The position numbers were made by a program, and so were the translations under genes. A stretch of 64,000 nucleotides of DNA from Schlegelella_A sp036263655 (GTDB lineage Bacteria > Pseudomonadota > Gammaproteobacteria > Burkholderiales > Burkholderiaceae_C): the NCBI GenBank assembly GCA_036263655.1, contig DATAGP010000013.1, positions 1 through 64,000 of the forward strand, written 5' to 3'. The stretch's first letter is position 1, and each line of letters begins with the position of its first letter. The notes below the pieces were generated by a model. That model was not told where the DNA came from. It did no database searches and worked only from the letters and a program-made list of their open reading frames with translations. Below, piece after piece: positions 40,224 through 49,569 of this stretch.

Positions 40224-43223
40224 GTGTCCAAAAGCAGCCCGACGGTCCGCCGCTGGCTGGTGGCGCTGGTCGCTGCCGCCGTCCTCCCCACGCTGATCGC
40301 CGCGCTCGCCGCACTGCTCTACGCCTACAAGGAAGAAAAGCAGTCTCTCCAGGCGCGCCTGCAGGACACGACGCGGGCCCTGGCCCTCGTGGTGGACCGG
40401 GAAATCGCCCGGCGCGAAGCGATCGTGCTGACCCTTGCTGGCTCGCCCACCCTCACGCACGGCGACCTCGAGGCCTTTCACGAGTACGCGAGGCAGATCG
40501 CCCCGACCCGGGACAAGGTGGTGGTCCTTCACACCCTCGACGGGTCGCAGCTGGTGAACACGCGCGTGCCCTTCGGCTCACCCTTGCCCAAGACCTCGCC
40601 GCTGGCACCCGAGCGCGCGGCCGCGGGCCCCTCTGCCACCGTGGTTTCGAACCTCTACTTCGCGCCCATCGGCAGGCAGTTCAGCTTTGCCCTGCAGGTG
40701 CCGGTGGTGCGCGATGGGCGGCCGATCTACCTCCTCTCCATCGGCGGCTTCGCCTCCGCGCTGCAGTCCGTCCTGCAGGACCAGCGCGTCGCGGACGGCT
40801 GGGTGGCCTCGATCCTCGATGCGAACGGGGTGGTGGTCGCCAGGAACATCGCAGCGGAGACGTTCGTCGGCAAACGCGTGAGCGAACGCCTGCTGTCGCA
40901 GTTGGCCCGGGGCGCGGAGGGCAGCTTCGAATCGGTGAGCATCGACGGCATTCCCATCCATGCGACGTTCAGCAAGGCGCCCAACTACGGCTGGGCGGTG
41001 GTGGTGGGCGTGCCGCTGAGCGCGATGTCCGCGCCCTTGCGGGTGGTCGCTGCCTTCGCGGCGCTGGCCGCCTTGCTCCTGGCTTGCGCGCTGCTCGCCG
41101 CCATCTTCATCGCCCGGCGCCTGATCCGGCCGGTGCGGCAGCTGCAAGCCGCCTCCGAAGCAGTCGGCTCGGGACGGGCGCTCGAGACCGCGCCAACGGG
41201 ACTGCTCGAGACCGACCGGGTCCTCGACGGCTTGCAGGCGGCCGATGAGCGGATCCGGGAAGCCAACCGCGCTCTCGAGGCCCGGCGAGCCGAGGCTGAA
41301 GCTTCGGCTCAGGCATTGCGTCAGAGCAACGATCGCCTCCAGCTCGCCACGCACACCAGCGGGCTGGGGCTCTTCACCTGGCGCCCGCTCCGCGATCTGG
41401 TGGAGTGGCACAACGACCTCCCCTACAAGATCCTCGGCATCGCTCCCGGCGAGTTGCCGGTCACGGGGGCGCGATTCATGGCGGAGTTCGTGCACCCGGA
41501 CGACGCGGTCCGACTGGGCGCCTCGGTGCGGCAGACGCTCGAGGAAGGCGCACCGTTCGGTTTCCTCGGACGCATCCATCGCCGTGACGGGGAGTTGCGT
41601 TGGGTGGAGTTCACGGGCCGGGCCCAGCAGGATGGCGGTCGGGAAACCGTCGTCGTCGGCGCCGCGGCCGACGTGACGGAGCGAATCGCCGCGGAGACGG
41701 CGCTGCGCCAGAGCGAGGAGCGCCTGCGCCAACTGGCCAACACCATTCCCAACCTGGCCTGGATAGCCGACGCGAGCGGCGACATCACCTGGTTCAACGA
41801 CCGCTGGTACGACTACACCGGCAGCACCCCCGACGAGATGAAGGGCTGGGGCTGGCAGCGGGTGCATCGGCCCGACACGCTGCCCGAGGTGGTGCGGCAA
41901 TGGCGCGAGTCCTTGCGTACGGGGCATGCCTTCGAGATGACGTTCCCCTTGCGCGGCAAGGGTGGCGTGTTCCGCCCGTTCTTCACGCGCGTGGCGCCAC
42001 TGCGGGATACCTCGGGTGCGATCGTGCAGTGGTTCGGCACGAACACGGACGTCTCCAGCTTGAAAGAGGCCGAAGAAGGCCTTCGGGAGGCCGACCGTCG
42101 CAAGGACGAGTACCTCGCGATGCTCGCCCACGAACTGCGCAATCCTCTGGCGCCCATCCGCACGGCAGCTGCGTTGCTCAAGCGGATTCAAAGCAATGAA
42201 CCGCGAATCGCGCGCGCCAGCGAGATCATCGCTCGACAGGTCGGCCACATGAGCGGATTGCTCGACGACCTGCTGGATGTCTCGCGCATCACGCGTGGGT
42301 TGATGACGATCGAGCGGGAGCGGGTGAACGTCGCCAGCACTGTCGCGAGTGCTCTGGAACAGGTCCGGCCGCTGATGGAGGCGAAGCGGCATCACGTCGA
42401 ATTTCAACAGGAGGAGCCGCACCTCGAAGTCATGGGCAGCTCGCTGCGCCTGACCCAGGTTGTTGCCAACCTGCTCGACAACGCGGCCAAGTACTCGGCG
42501 CCGCGGTCTCGCATCGAGGTGGCCGTGCGCCGGTCCGAGGGTGAAGTCCGCATTGAGGTGACGGACACCGGCCAGGGAATCCCGGCCGAACTCTTGGCGC
42601 GGGTGTTCGAACCGTTCACCCAGGGGGAGCGCGGATCGCACCGGTCCGAGGGTGGACTGGGATTGGGGCTGGCGGTCGTGCGGGGTCTCGTGGAACTACA
42701 GGGCGGCAGTGTCAGCGCCCACAGCGCCGGTCTCAGCGGCGGCAGCCGCTTCGTCGTCGAGTTGCCGGAGGCGCCTCCTGCGTCGCAGGTGATGCCAGGC
42801 ACGGTGGACGCGCCTGCGGCGTCAGCCGCGCCGGCGGCCTTGGACCTTCTGGTCGTGGATGACAACAGGGACGCCGCGGACTCCGTGGCCGAACTCCTGC
42901 AGTTTGGCGGACATCGCGTGCAGCGGGCCTACACGGCCCGCCACGCCTTGGACCTGATGCAGGGCACCAGCTTCGACGCAGCCATCCTGGACATCGGATT
43001 GCCCGACATGAGCGGCTACGCGCTGGCTCGGGCTATCCGCACCGGCGGCTTGCGGGTGGGCACCTTGATCGCGCTGAGCGGGTACGGGCAGGACACGGAT
43101 CGGGAGAGCTCAGCAGCGGCAGGATTCGCCCATCACCTGGTCAAACCGGTCGACGAGGAGTTACTGCTCCGGGTACTCTCGACGACTGCGCGACAGTCTG
43201 CTCGAGTGGACGAGGCCGGGTAG
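40224..43223 (+). CDS. Hybrid sensor histidine kinase with PAS domains and receiver
   Basis: A 999-residue membrane kinase from a GTG start. Helices at about 11-33 and 273-298 bracket a periplasmic dCACHE-like sensor domain. Two PAS units (about 370-490 and 500-615) follow. HisKA has H636 in LAHELRNPLAPI, HATPase_c has N753 in LLDNAAKY plus DTGQGIP and GGLGLGLA, and the C-terminal receiver has D923 in ILDIGLPD with K974. It senses an external signal and probably phosphorelays internally. No response regulator gene is adjacent. Its codon use is less G+C-extreme than that of its neighbours. Confidence 0.9.
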   Translation: MSKSSPTVRRWLVALVAAAVLPTLIAALAALLYAYKEEKQSLQARLQDTTRALALVVDREIARREAIVLTLAGSPTLTHGDLEAFHEYARQIAPTRDKVVVLHTLDGSQLVNTRVPFGSPLPKTSPLAPERAAAGPSATVVSNLYFAPIGRQFSFALQVPVVRDGRPIYLLSIGGFASALQSVLQDQRVADGWVASILDANGVVVARNIAAETFVGKRVSERLLSQLARGAEGSFESVSIDGIPIHATFSKAPNYGWAVVVGVPLSAMSAPLRVVAAFAALAALLLACALLAAIFIARRLIRPVRQLQAASEAVGSGRALETAPTGLLETDRVLDGLQAADERIREANRALEARRAEAEASAQALRQSNDRLQLATHTSGLGLFTWRPLRDLVEWHNDLPYKILGIAPGELPVTGARFMAEFVHPDDAVRLGASVRQTLEEGAPFGFLGRIHRRDGELRWVEFTGRAQQDGGRETVVVGAAADVTERIAAETALRQSEERLRQLANTIPNLAWIADASGDITWFNDRWYDYTGSTPDEMKGWGWQRVHRPDTLPEVVRQWRESLRTGHAFEMTFPLRGKGGVFRPFFTRVAPLRDTSGAIVQWFGTNTDVSSLKEAEEGLREADRRKDEYLAMLAHELRNPLAPIRTAAALLKRIQSNEPRIARASEIIARQVGHMSGLLDDLLDVSRITRGLMTIERERVNVASTVASALEQVRPLMEAKRHHVEFQQEEPHLEVMGSSLRLTQVVANLLDNAAKYSAPRSRIEVAVRRSEGEVRIEVTDTGQGIPAELLARVFEPFTQGERGSHRSEGGLGLGLAVVRGLVELQGGSVSAHSAGLSGGSRFVVELPEAPPASQVMPGTVDAPAASAAPAALDLLVVDDNRDAADSVAELLQFGGHRVQRAYTARHALDLMQGTSFDAAILDIGLPDMSGYALARAIRTGGLRVGTLIALSGYGQDTDRESSAAAGFAHHLVKPVDEELLLRVLSTTARQSARVDEAG

Positions 43224-43318
43224 CCCCGTTGTCACGCCGATACGCGCGCGCCTCGGTGGCCGAGTTGAAGGCGACGAATAGACTGCCCTGGGGCCGCACC
43301 CTCCGGGCAACTTCTCTA

Positions 43319-43570
43319 CTAGGAAGCCTCGGACGGCGAGCGCCGACGACTCGCGGGCTCCCTGTGATCGACTTTCAAGCCCAAGTCCGCAGCCAGAGGC
43401 GTGAGCTTGTACAGGCTTCGGAGTTTGTCGATCGGCAGCAGGTATTGATCGCCCGCGGTTGAGAGTGCGAAGCGAAGCTCGAGGGGCGTCAGCAGGATGT
43501 GACCGGCGCTGTCGGCGCGGAGCGCCAAGGCGTTCAGCATCGCTAGAGAGACTTCATCGAGTGCTGCCAC
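43319..43570 (-). CDS. Small hypothetical protein
   Basis: An 83-residue protein from a GTG at 43570, preceded by GAAAGAGAG as ribosome binding site. The N-terminal half (AALDEVSLAMLNALALRADS) is helical, the middle is HILLTPLELRFALSTAGDQYL, and the tail is Arg/Ser-rich. There is no signal or Cys. It is convergent with the kinase, and the region between them holds a short CTCGG-TGG-CCGAG hairpin. Unknown function. Confidence 0.45.
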   Translation of the reverse strand: MAALDEVSLAMLNALALRADSAGHILLTPLELRFALSTAGDQYLLPIDKLRSLYKLTPLAADLGLKVDHREPASRRRSPSEAS

Positions 43571-43640
43571 TGGCTCTCTTTCGGAGTTGACACGCAGTAT
43601 GCGCGTTCCTGGGAGGCCGCCCTTGCCCTCCCAGCCTGCG

Positions 43641-44432
43641 CTAGCTGCCCGAGAAATCCGGCTTGCGCTTCTCGACGAACGCGTTGACCGCCTCCACGTG
43701 GTGCGACGTCTTGTGCGCGACCGCCTGGAAGCCGGCCGACATCTCCAGCAGGCTCTCGAGCCGCATGTGCTGGCCTTCGCGGAGCAGGCGCTTGGCCAGG
43801 CGCAGCCCGGGGCCGGGATTGACGGCGATGCGCGCGGCGAGCGCCAGCGCCTCGGGCATCAGTCGATCGGCCGGAACGACCTTCGAGACCAGGCCGCAGG
43901 CCAGCGCCTCCGCCGCGCTGACGGGATCGCCGGTGAACGACATCTCGGAGGCCTTCGACATGCCGACCACCCGCGGCAGCAGCCAGGCACCGCCGTCGCC
44001 CGGGATCAGGCCGACCTTGACGAAGCTCTCGGCGAACGACGCGCTCTCCGATGCAATGCGGATGTCGCACATGCAGGTGAGGTCGCAACCGGCGCCGATC
44101 GCCGGGCCGTTGACGGCCGCGATCGTCGGCACCTCGAGGTTGTAGAGCGCGCTCGCGAGCCGCTGCACGCCCTGACGGTACCAGTGCCGAATGGCGCTCG
44201 GCGGCTCGTCGAAGAGCTCCTGCATGTGCTTCAGGTTGCCGCCTGCCGAGAACACGGTGCCGGCGCCGGTGAGCACGACGACGCGCACCGAGGTGTCCTC
44301 GGTGATGCGGGCGCAGGCGTCGACGAACTCCTGCGGCGCGCTGTTGCCGGTGAGCACGTTGCGGGTCTCGGGCGCGTTCATCGTCAGCGTGACCACCGGT
44401 CCCGACTGCTCGAACAGGAGAAAAGGAGTCAT
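43641..44432 (-). CDS. Enoyl-CoA hydratase/isomerase
   Basis: A 263-residue crotonase-fold protein. AGTVFSAGGNLKHM (residues 57-70) and IAAVNGPAIGAGCDLTCMCD (104-123) form the oxyanion hole. ESFVKVGLIPGDGGAWLLPR (135-154) holds an acidic residue at the active-site position, PGD. It hydrates trans-2-enoyl-CoA to 3-hydroxyacyl-CoA or performs a related step. It is the last gene in the ten-gene minus-strand catabolic run; its start overlaps the stop of the preceding acyl-CoA dehydrogenase. Confidence 0.87.
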   Translation of the reverse strand: MTPFLLFEQSGPVVTLTMNAPETRNVLTGNSAPQEFVDACARITEDTSVRVVVLTGAGTVFSAGGNLKHMQELFDEPPSAIRHWYRQGVQRLASALYNLEVPTIAAVNGPAIGAGCDLTCMCDIRIASESASFAESFVKVGLIPGDGGAWLLPRVVGMSKASEMSFTGDPVSAAEALACGLVSKVVPADRLMPEALALAARIAVNPGPGLRLAKRLLREGQHMRLESLLEMSAGFQAVAHKTSHHVEAVNAFVEKRKPDFSGS

Positions 44433-45448
44433 GGCCGGATGTCTTCGTTGCGGGGGATCAGCGCGCTGCGCATGAAGTCGAGCGCGAGCGGTGCGTCGGA
44501 GGCCAGCAGGGCGCGGCCGAGGACGCGGTTCCAGTGCGTCTCGGCACCGAAATCGGCGCGCCACTCGTGGATGCGGCGCGTGAAGAGCTGGAGGTCGAGC
44601 TCGGCGGTGACGCCGATGGCGCCGTGCACGGCGTGCGCGGTCGCCGTCGCGACGACGGCCGCCTCGCTGGCACGCGCCTTGGCGAGCGCCGCGCGCAGCG
44701 GGTCCGGCAGCGGGCCGGCTCCGGCACAGCCGATCTCCGCCGCCATGTGCGCCGCCGTGACGTGCTCCGCCATGACGGCCAGCTGGTGCTGGATCGACTG
44801 GAACTTGCCGATCGAGCGCCCGAACTGGACGCGCTCGTTGGCGAAGGCGACGCTTTGCTGCAGCACGCGCTGCATGGCCCCCGCCAGCTGGGCGGCGGCG
44901 AGGGCGGCGCCGGCCGCCGCCCAGTCGACGGACACCGGAAGGGCGACGGCGTCGTCCGGTGGCGCGGCCCAGTCGAGGTCGGCGCGCAGGCTGCCGTGCA
45001 CGCCTCCCCCTCGACGCACTGCCCTCGCCGTCGGCAGCAGCATCCACCCCGTGCCCGACGCCACGGCCACCCACTCGGCCACCCTTCCGCACGGCGTTCC
45101 CGGGCACGACCAGGCGCCACCGGGACCGGACCGCGCGTGCGTCGCGATGGCGATCGGACCGTCGGGCGCCTCGGCGCCGCCTGCCGCGAGCGCCGCCCGC
45201 GCCAGCAGCGTGTGGGCGACGGGAACGGGCAGCGCGTGACGCCCCTCGCTGACGAAGAGCGGAAAGACGTCGGCGAGCCGCAGCCCGGCCCCTCCTGCCG
45301 CTTCGGGCACGAGCGCGTCGAGAAACCCCGATGCGGCGATGCGCGACCACAGCGCGCTCGCGGTGCCGCCGCGCTCGACCTCGCGCACGACCTCGGGCGT
45401 GCAGGCGTCGGCGAGCAGGCGCTCGAACGGCGCCGACAGCTCGTTCAT
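44429..45448 (-). CDS. Acyl-CoA dehydrogenase subunit (probably non-catalytic partner)
   Basis: A 339-residue acyl-CoA dehydrogenase-fold protein, shorter than the typical 380. It starts MNELSAPFERLLADACTPEV, and helical sections such as VQFGRSIGKFQSIQHQLAVMAEHV resemble the C-domain. The mid-region FAD/substrate loop is poorly conserved, and I see no obvious catalytic Glu. It directly follows a full-length dehydrogenase with 4-bp overlap. Pairs of this kind (FadE26/27- or side-chain-degrading ACADs) form alpha2beta2 heterotetramers where one subunit contributes the FAD site. Confidence 0.72.
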   Translation of the reverse strand: MNELSAPFERLLADACTPEVVREVERGGTASALWSRIAASGFLDALVPEAAGGAGLRLADVFPLFVSEGRHALPVPVAHTLLARAALAAGGAEAPDGPIAIATHARSGPGGAWSCPGTPCGRVAEWVAVASGTGWMLLPTARAVRRGGGVHGSLRADLDWAAPPDDAVALPVSVDWAAAGAALAAAQLAGAMQRVLQQSVAFANERVQFGRSIGKFQSIQHQLAVMAEHVTAAHMAAEIGCAGAGPLPDPLRAALAKARASEAAVVATATAHAVHGAIGVTAELDLQLFTRRIHEWRADFGAETHWNRVLGRALLASDAPLALDFMRSALIPRNEDIRP

Positions 45449-46614
45449 CGCAGCCCCAGCCCGCGCGCGATCAGGCCGCGCAGCACCTCGCGCGTGCCGC
45501 CGCGCAGCGAGAAGGTGGGCGCGAAGTGGGTGACGTAGGCGAGCGTCCGCAGCAGCTCGGCCGGCACCTCGGGACGCGTCGCCGGAGGAGCGGCCGCCGT
45601 GGCGGCGATCGCGTCGGCGAGCGCCGCGGGGATGAACTGCTCGAGCTCGGTGCCGAGGTCCTTGACCAGCGATGCCTCGGTCATCGGGCTCGCGCCGGCG
45701 CCGACCTTGGCGGTGACGGCGACCGACATGGAGCGCAAGGTCGCGAGGTGGCCGACGATGCGGCCGGCGACGGCGAGCGATGGGTCGTCGTCGATCTTCG
45801 CCTCGCGCAGGTACGCCAGCCAGCGGTCGAACAGCACGATGCTCGAATACAGCCGCTCCGGGCCGCTCCGCTCGTAGGCCAGCTCGGCGGTCACCTGCTC
45901 CCAGCCCGAGCCCTCGGCGCCGACCAGCGCCTCGTGCGGCAGGTCGACATCGTCGAAGAACACCTCGCTGAAGTGCTTGTCGCCGGTGAGGTCCTCGATC
46001 GGCCGCACCGTGATACCCGGCGTCTGCATGTCGACGAGCAGCTGCGACAGGCCGCGCTGGCGCTGCTCCGGATCCCCGGAGGTCCGCACCAGGGCGATCA
46101 TGTAGTGCGAGTGGTCGGCGTTGGTGGTCCAGATCTTCTGGCCCTTCAGGCGCCAGCCGGTCGACGTCGGCACAGCGCGCGTGCGCACGCTGGCCAGGTC
46201 GGAGCCGGCCTGCGGCTCGCTCATGCCGATGCAGAAGAAGAGCTCGCCTCGACAGACGCGCGGCACGAAGAAGCGCTTCTGCGCCTCGGTGCCATAGCGC
46301 AGGATCATGGGCGCGCTCTGCCGCTCGGCGATCCAGTGCGCCGACACCGGCGCGCCCCGCGCCAGCAGCTCCTCGACGAGGACGAACCGGGCGCAGGCGT
46401 CGCGGCCGCCGCCGCCGTAGGCCTGGGGCAGGGCCAGGCCGATCCAGCCGCGCTCGCCGAGCTTGCGGCTGAACGCGGGGTCGGACCCGAGCCAGGATCT
46501 CGCCCGGATGTCGGCCGGCATGCCGGCCAGCGCTTGGTCGAGGAACGCCCGCACGTCGCCGCGCAGCGCCTCGGCCTCGGCTGGCAAGGGCTGCAGCGAC
46601 AGCGCCTCGATCAC
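45445..46614 (-). CDS. Acyl-CoA dehydrogenase
   Basis: A 389-residue flavoprotein. FCIGMSEPQAGSDLASVRTRA is the FAD-binding beta-domain signature, KIWTTNADHSHYMIALVRT follows, and ELAYERSGPERLYSSIVL contains a plausible catalytic Glu of the FadE26-type. The end is GGTREVLRGLIARGLGL. It oxidises an acyl-CoA to the 2-enoyl form, passing electrons to ETF. It probably assembles with the shorter partner encoded immediately downstream. Confidence 0.87.
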   Translation of the reverse strand: MIEALSLQPLPAEAEALRGDVRAFLDQALAGMPADIRARSWLGSDPAFSRKLGERGWIGLALPQAYGGGGRDACARFVLVEELLARGAPVSAHWIAERQSAPMILRYGTEAQKRFFVPRVCRGELFFCIGMSEPQAGSDLASVRTRAVPTSTGWRLKGQKIWTTNADHSHYMIALVRTSGDPEQRQRGLSQLLVDMQTPGITVRPIEDLTGDKHFSEVFFDDVDLPHEALVGAEGSGWEQVTAELAYERSGPERLYSSIVLFDRWLAYLREAKIDDDPSLAVAGRIVGHLATLRSMSVAVTAKVGAGASPMTEASLVKDLGTELEQFIPAALADAIAATAAAPPATRPEVPAELLRTLAYVTHFAPTFSLRGGTREVLRGLIARGLGLR

Positions 46615-46645
46615 GGCGGCGCTTCCCAGGCTGGCCTGCCTCGAC

Positions 46646-47665
46646 CTACTTCAGCCCCGCCTTGAACGCGTTCAGGACCTCGGTCCCCGACCGGCCGCGC
46701 TTGTCGAGCGTCTCGGCCCAGTCCTTGGCAACGTCCTGCATGACCACCGCCACCGCCGCCTTGTCGGCCGGCGAGAGCGGCGTGAGCTTGACGCCCGCCG
46801 CCTTCACCTTCTCGATGTCTCCGGCTTCGTCTTTCTCGATCTGGGCGCAGGCGCTCTTGGTGAACTGCTCGCCCATCGCCGTCAGGTCCTGCTGCAGGGC
46901 CGGCGGCAGCGACTGGTAGCGCTTCTCGCTGATCACCCAGTTGGCGACGAAGGTGCCGAAGTTCTCGCCGATGGTGCCGGTCTTCGACAGCTTGTGGATC
47001 TCGTACGGCGGCAGGCTGTTGAAAGGGAACAGCACGCCGTCGATGGTGCCGCGCGACAGCGACTCGTAGACGTCGGGCGTCGGCATCAGCACGGGCGTGG
47101 CCTTCAGCTTCTTGACCACCAGCTCCTTGGCCGAGCCGGAGGCGCGGATCTTCATGCCCTCGATGTCCTTCAGGCTCGCGAAGGGCTTGCGCGTCACGAT
47201 CTGGTACGGCGGCAGCACGGTCGTGAAGAGCAGGCGCACGCCGTTCGGCGCGAACTCCTTCTTGTCGAGCAGGCCACCCGGCTTGGCGAGGTTCCAGTAC
47301 GCCATCGTCGCCTGGCACGAGCCGCTGAACTCGAGCGGCAGCTCCGCGACGACCGACAGCGGCATCTTGTCGGAGACGAAGCCCGGAGCGACGTAGGCGA
47401 TGTCGATCACGCCCGACTGGGTCAGCGCCAGGAAGTCCTTGGCCTTGCCGATCTGCTCGGCCGGGTAGTACTCGAACTCGAAGCCCTTGGCGGCAGGGTT
47501 CGCCTTCAGCCGCTCGATCATCGGCGTGGTGATGTATTTCGGCAGGTAGTGGCCGACCGGGAACGAGTCGGCGACCTTGATCTTGGTGGTCTGCGCCGAC
47601 GCGCTGCCGGCCAGGCACACGGCGGCGGCCAGCGCCAGCGCTGCCTTCTTGAACGACGGGGTCAT
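46646..47665 (-). CDS. TRAP transporter substrate-binding protein (DctP family)
   Basis: A 339-residue exported protein with a signal peptide (about residues 1-24, SASAQ). The mature domain includes KIKVADSFPVGHYLPKYITT and MKIRASGSAKELVVKKLKATPVLMPTPDVYESLSRGTIDGVL-like spans, with the conserved Arg of the DctP carboxylate site in KIRASG. It delivers an organic anion to the DctQM permease encoded upstream. An AAAGG ribosome binding site precedes the ATG. The substrate is presumably the carboxylate degraded by the surrounding enzymes. Confidence 0.9.
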   Translation of the reverse strand: MTPSFKKAALALAAAVCLAGSASAQTTKIKVADSFPVGHYLPKYITTPMIERLKANPAAKGFEFEYYPAEQIGKAKDFLALTQSGVIDIAYVAPGFVSDKMPLSVVAELPLEFSGSCQATMAYWNLAKPGGLLDKKEFAPNGVRLLFTTVLPPYQIVTRKPFASLKDIEGMKIRASGSAKELVVKKLKATPVLMPTPDVYESLSRGTIDGVLFPFNSLPPYEIHKLSKTGTIGENFGTFVANWVISEKRYQSLPPALQQDLTAMGEQFTKSACAQIEKDEAGDIEKVKAAGVKLTPLSPADKAAVAVVMQDVAKDWAETLDKRGRSGTEVLNAFKAGLK

Positions 47666-47714
47666 GGGGAGCCTTTCTGTGGGGTCGGTGAGCGATGGTG
47701 CCGCAAACGGGTGC

Positions 47715-49004
47715 CTATGGCGCCATCTGGGTGGGAAGCCAGAGGATGATCGAAGGGAAGGCCACCAGGACGACGAGCAGCAGCAGGTGGCTGAACACGT
47801 GCGGCCAGACGCCGGCGAAGATCTCCTGCAGCGGCCGCTTGGCATAGCGGGAAACGACGAAGACGTTGAGGCCCACCGGCGGCGTCACGAGGCCGACCTC
47901 GGCGACGACGATGACGATGACGCCGAACCAGACAGGGTCGAACCCGAGCGCCTTGATGAGCGGCAGCACGATCGGCACGGTCAGGATCAGGATCGCGATC
48001 TGGTCCATGAGGCAGCCGAGGACCAGGTAGCCGAACAGGATGAAGGCGAGGACGACCCAGCGCGACAGGCCGAGGCTGCTGACCCACTGCACGATCGCCT
48101 GCGTGCTCTGCGTCAGCGTCAGGAAGTAGCCGAAGATCTTGGCGCAGACGACGATCATGATGATCATGCAGCTGGCATGGGCGGCGTGGACCAGCGCCTT
48201 CTTCAGGGAGGCGCGGTTGACGGTGCCCTCGCGCAGCGCGAGGAGGAAGGCGCCGAACGCGCCCAGGCCGGATGCTTCCGTGGGCGTCGCGATGCCGGTG
48301 TAGATGACGCCGGTGACGGCCATGAACAACAGCAGCATCGGCCCGACGACCGCGAGCGAGCGGAACTTCTCGCCCATCGTGTAGGCATTGCCGCGCGGCG
48401 CCGAGGTCGGGTCGATCATGACCAGCGCCCACACGGTGGCCATGATCGTCAGCGTCACCAGGATCCCAGGGATCACGCCGCCGATCAGCAACTGGCCGAT
48501 GCTGACGTCGGCGATGATCCCGTAGAGGACCAGGGCGATGCTCGGCGGGATCAGCATGGCCAGGGTTCCGGAAATCGCCACCACTCCGGCGGCCAGCTTC
48601 GGGTCGTAGCCCTGCTTCAGCATCGCCGGCATCGTCGTCGACGACAGGGTTGCCGCCGATGCGGTGCTCGAGCCCGAGATCGCGCCGAAGCCGGCGCCGG
48701 CGATGGCCGTCGCCATGCCCAGGCCCCCCGGGACGCGGCCGACCCAGGTCGATGCCGCCTTGAAGAGGTTGTCGGCCACCCCGCTCAGGATGACGAACTC
48801 GGCCATCAGGATGAACATCGGGATCGAGATCAGCTCGTACGAGCCGGCGGTCGAGAGCGGAGCGGTGGTGATGACGCCGGCGAGCACGTCGAGTCCGCCC
48901 ATGAGATACAGGCCGAGGCTGCCCGCGACGGCGAGCGAGAACGCCACCGGCATGCCGAGCGTCAGCAGCGAGAACAGGAGCACCGTGATGCCGATGGCGA
49001 TCAC
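47715..49004 (-). CDS. TRAP transporter large permease (DctM family)
   Basis: A 429-residue membrane protein with about 11-12 helices starting at a GTG that overlaps the small-permease stop. Typical DctM segments are GAISGSSTASAATLSSTTMPAML, GVVAISGTLAMLIPPSIALVLYG and VGLVTPPVGLNVFVV. It is the Na+-coupled transport subunit and needs DctQ and DctP, both encoded here. The gene order DctQ-DctM-DctP on the minus strand is that of a complete TRAP operon. Confidence 0.93.
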   Translation of the reverse strand: MIAIGITVLLFSLLTLGMPVAFSLAVAGSLGLYLMGGLDVLAGVITTAPLSTAGSYELISIPMFILMAEFVILSGVADNLFKAASTWVGRVPGGLGMATAIAGAGFGAISGSSTASAATLSSTTMPAMLKQGYDPKLAAGVVAISGTLAMLIPPSIALVLYGIIADVSIGQLLIGGVIPGILVTLTIMATVWALVMIDPTSAPRGNAYTMGEKFRSLAVVGPMLLLFMAVTGVIYTGIATPTEASGLGAFGAFLLALREGTVNRASLKKALVHAAHASCMIIMIVVCAKIFGYFLTLTQSTQAIVQWVSSLGLSRWVVLAFILFGYLVLGCLMDQIAILILTVPIVLPLIKALGFDPVWFGVIVIVVAEVGLVTPPVGLNVFVVSRYAKRPLQEIFAGVWPHVFSHLLLLVVLVAFPSIILWLPTQMAP

Positions 49005-49564
49005 GGCGTCAGCTCCTCGGTGCCGGAGATCGGCGGCAGCGGCGCCACGTCGCGGCGCGACACGAGCGAGGCGAGGTAGCCGTAGGCGTTGAGGAGGAGC
49101 CGCAGCGACAGCAGACCGAAGCCGATCGGCAGCATCATGCTGATCGTCCACGTCGGCACGGCGAGGCCGCTGGTCGAGGTCGCGGCGGTCAGGAAATCCC
49201 GCCAGGTGTGCTGGGCCGAGACCCAGGTGCAGATCGCGAACACCGGCAAGGCGACGACCGTGCACACCGCCTCGAAGGCGTAGCGCGTCGTCCGGCCGAC
49301 GTAGTTGTGCAGGATGTCGACCGACACGTGCGCGTTGGCTTTCAGCGTGTGCGACACCGCCATGAAGAACAGGCCCGGCATGAGGTAGCTCGAGATCACC
49401 TCGTACGACCACTGCAGCGGCGCGTTGAAGAGATAGCGCAGGGTCACGTCGGCGACGACAACGAGCATGAGCGCGAACAGCATCAGGCAGCCGATGAACA
49501 TCAGGGCGCCGTCGACACGGTCGATCGCCCGGCGCATCCTGGCGTAGGCGGCCGAGGCGGCCAT
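49001..49564 (-). CDS. TRAP transporter small permease (DctQ family)
   Basis: A 187-residue protein with four predicted helices (about 18-40, 53-72, 95-115 and 138-162). LMLFALMLVVVADVTLRYLFNAPLQWSYEV carries the DctQ signature Arg and Trp-Glu pair. It shares a 4-bp overlap with the DctM gene. It binds and stabilises the large permease. The previous gene, an enoyl-CoA hydratase, ends just 5 bp upstream, so transport and catabolism genes form one operon. Confidence 0.92.
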   Translation of the reverse strand: MAASAAYARMRRAIDRVDGALMFIGCLMLFALMLVVVADVTLRYLFNAPLQWSYEVISSYLMPGLFFMAVSHTLKANAHVSVDILHNYVGRTTRYAFEAVCTVVALPVFAICTWVSAQHTWRDFLTAATSTSGLAVPTWTISMMLPIGFGLLSLRLLLNAYGYLASLVSRRDVAPLPPISGTEELTP

Positions 49565-49569
49565 CGCGC

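Noticed and set aside
43251..43265. CTCGG-TGG-CCGAG hairpin after the kinase
   Set aside because: Only 5 bp and without a U-run, below what I would call a terminator in this G+C-rich sequence.
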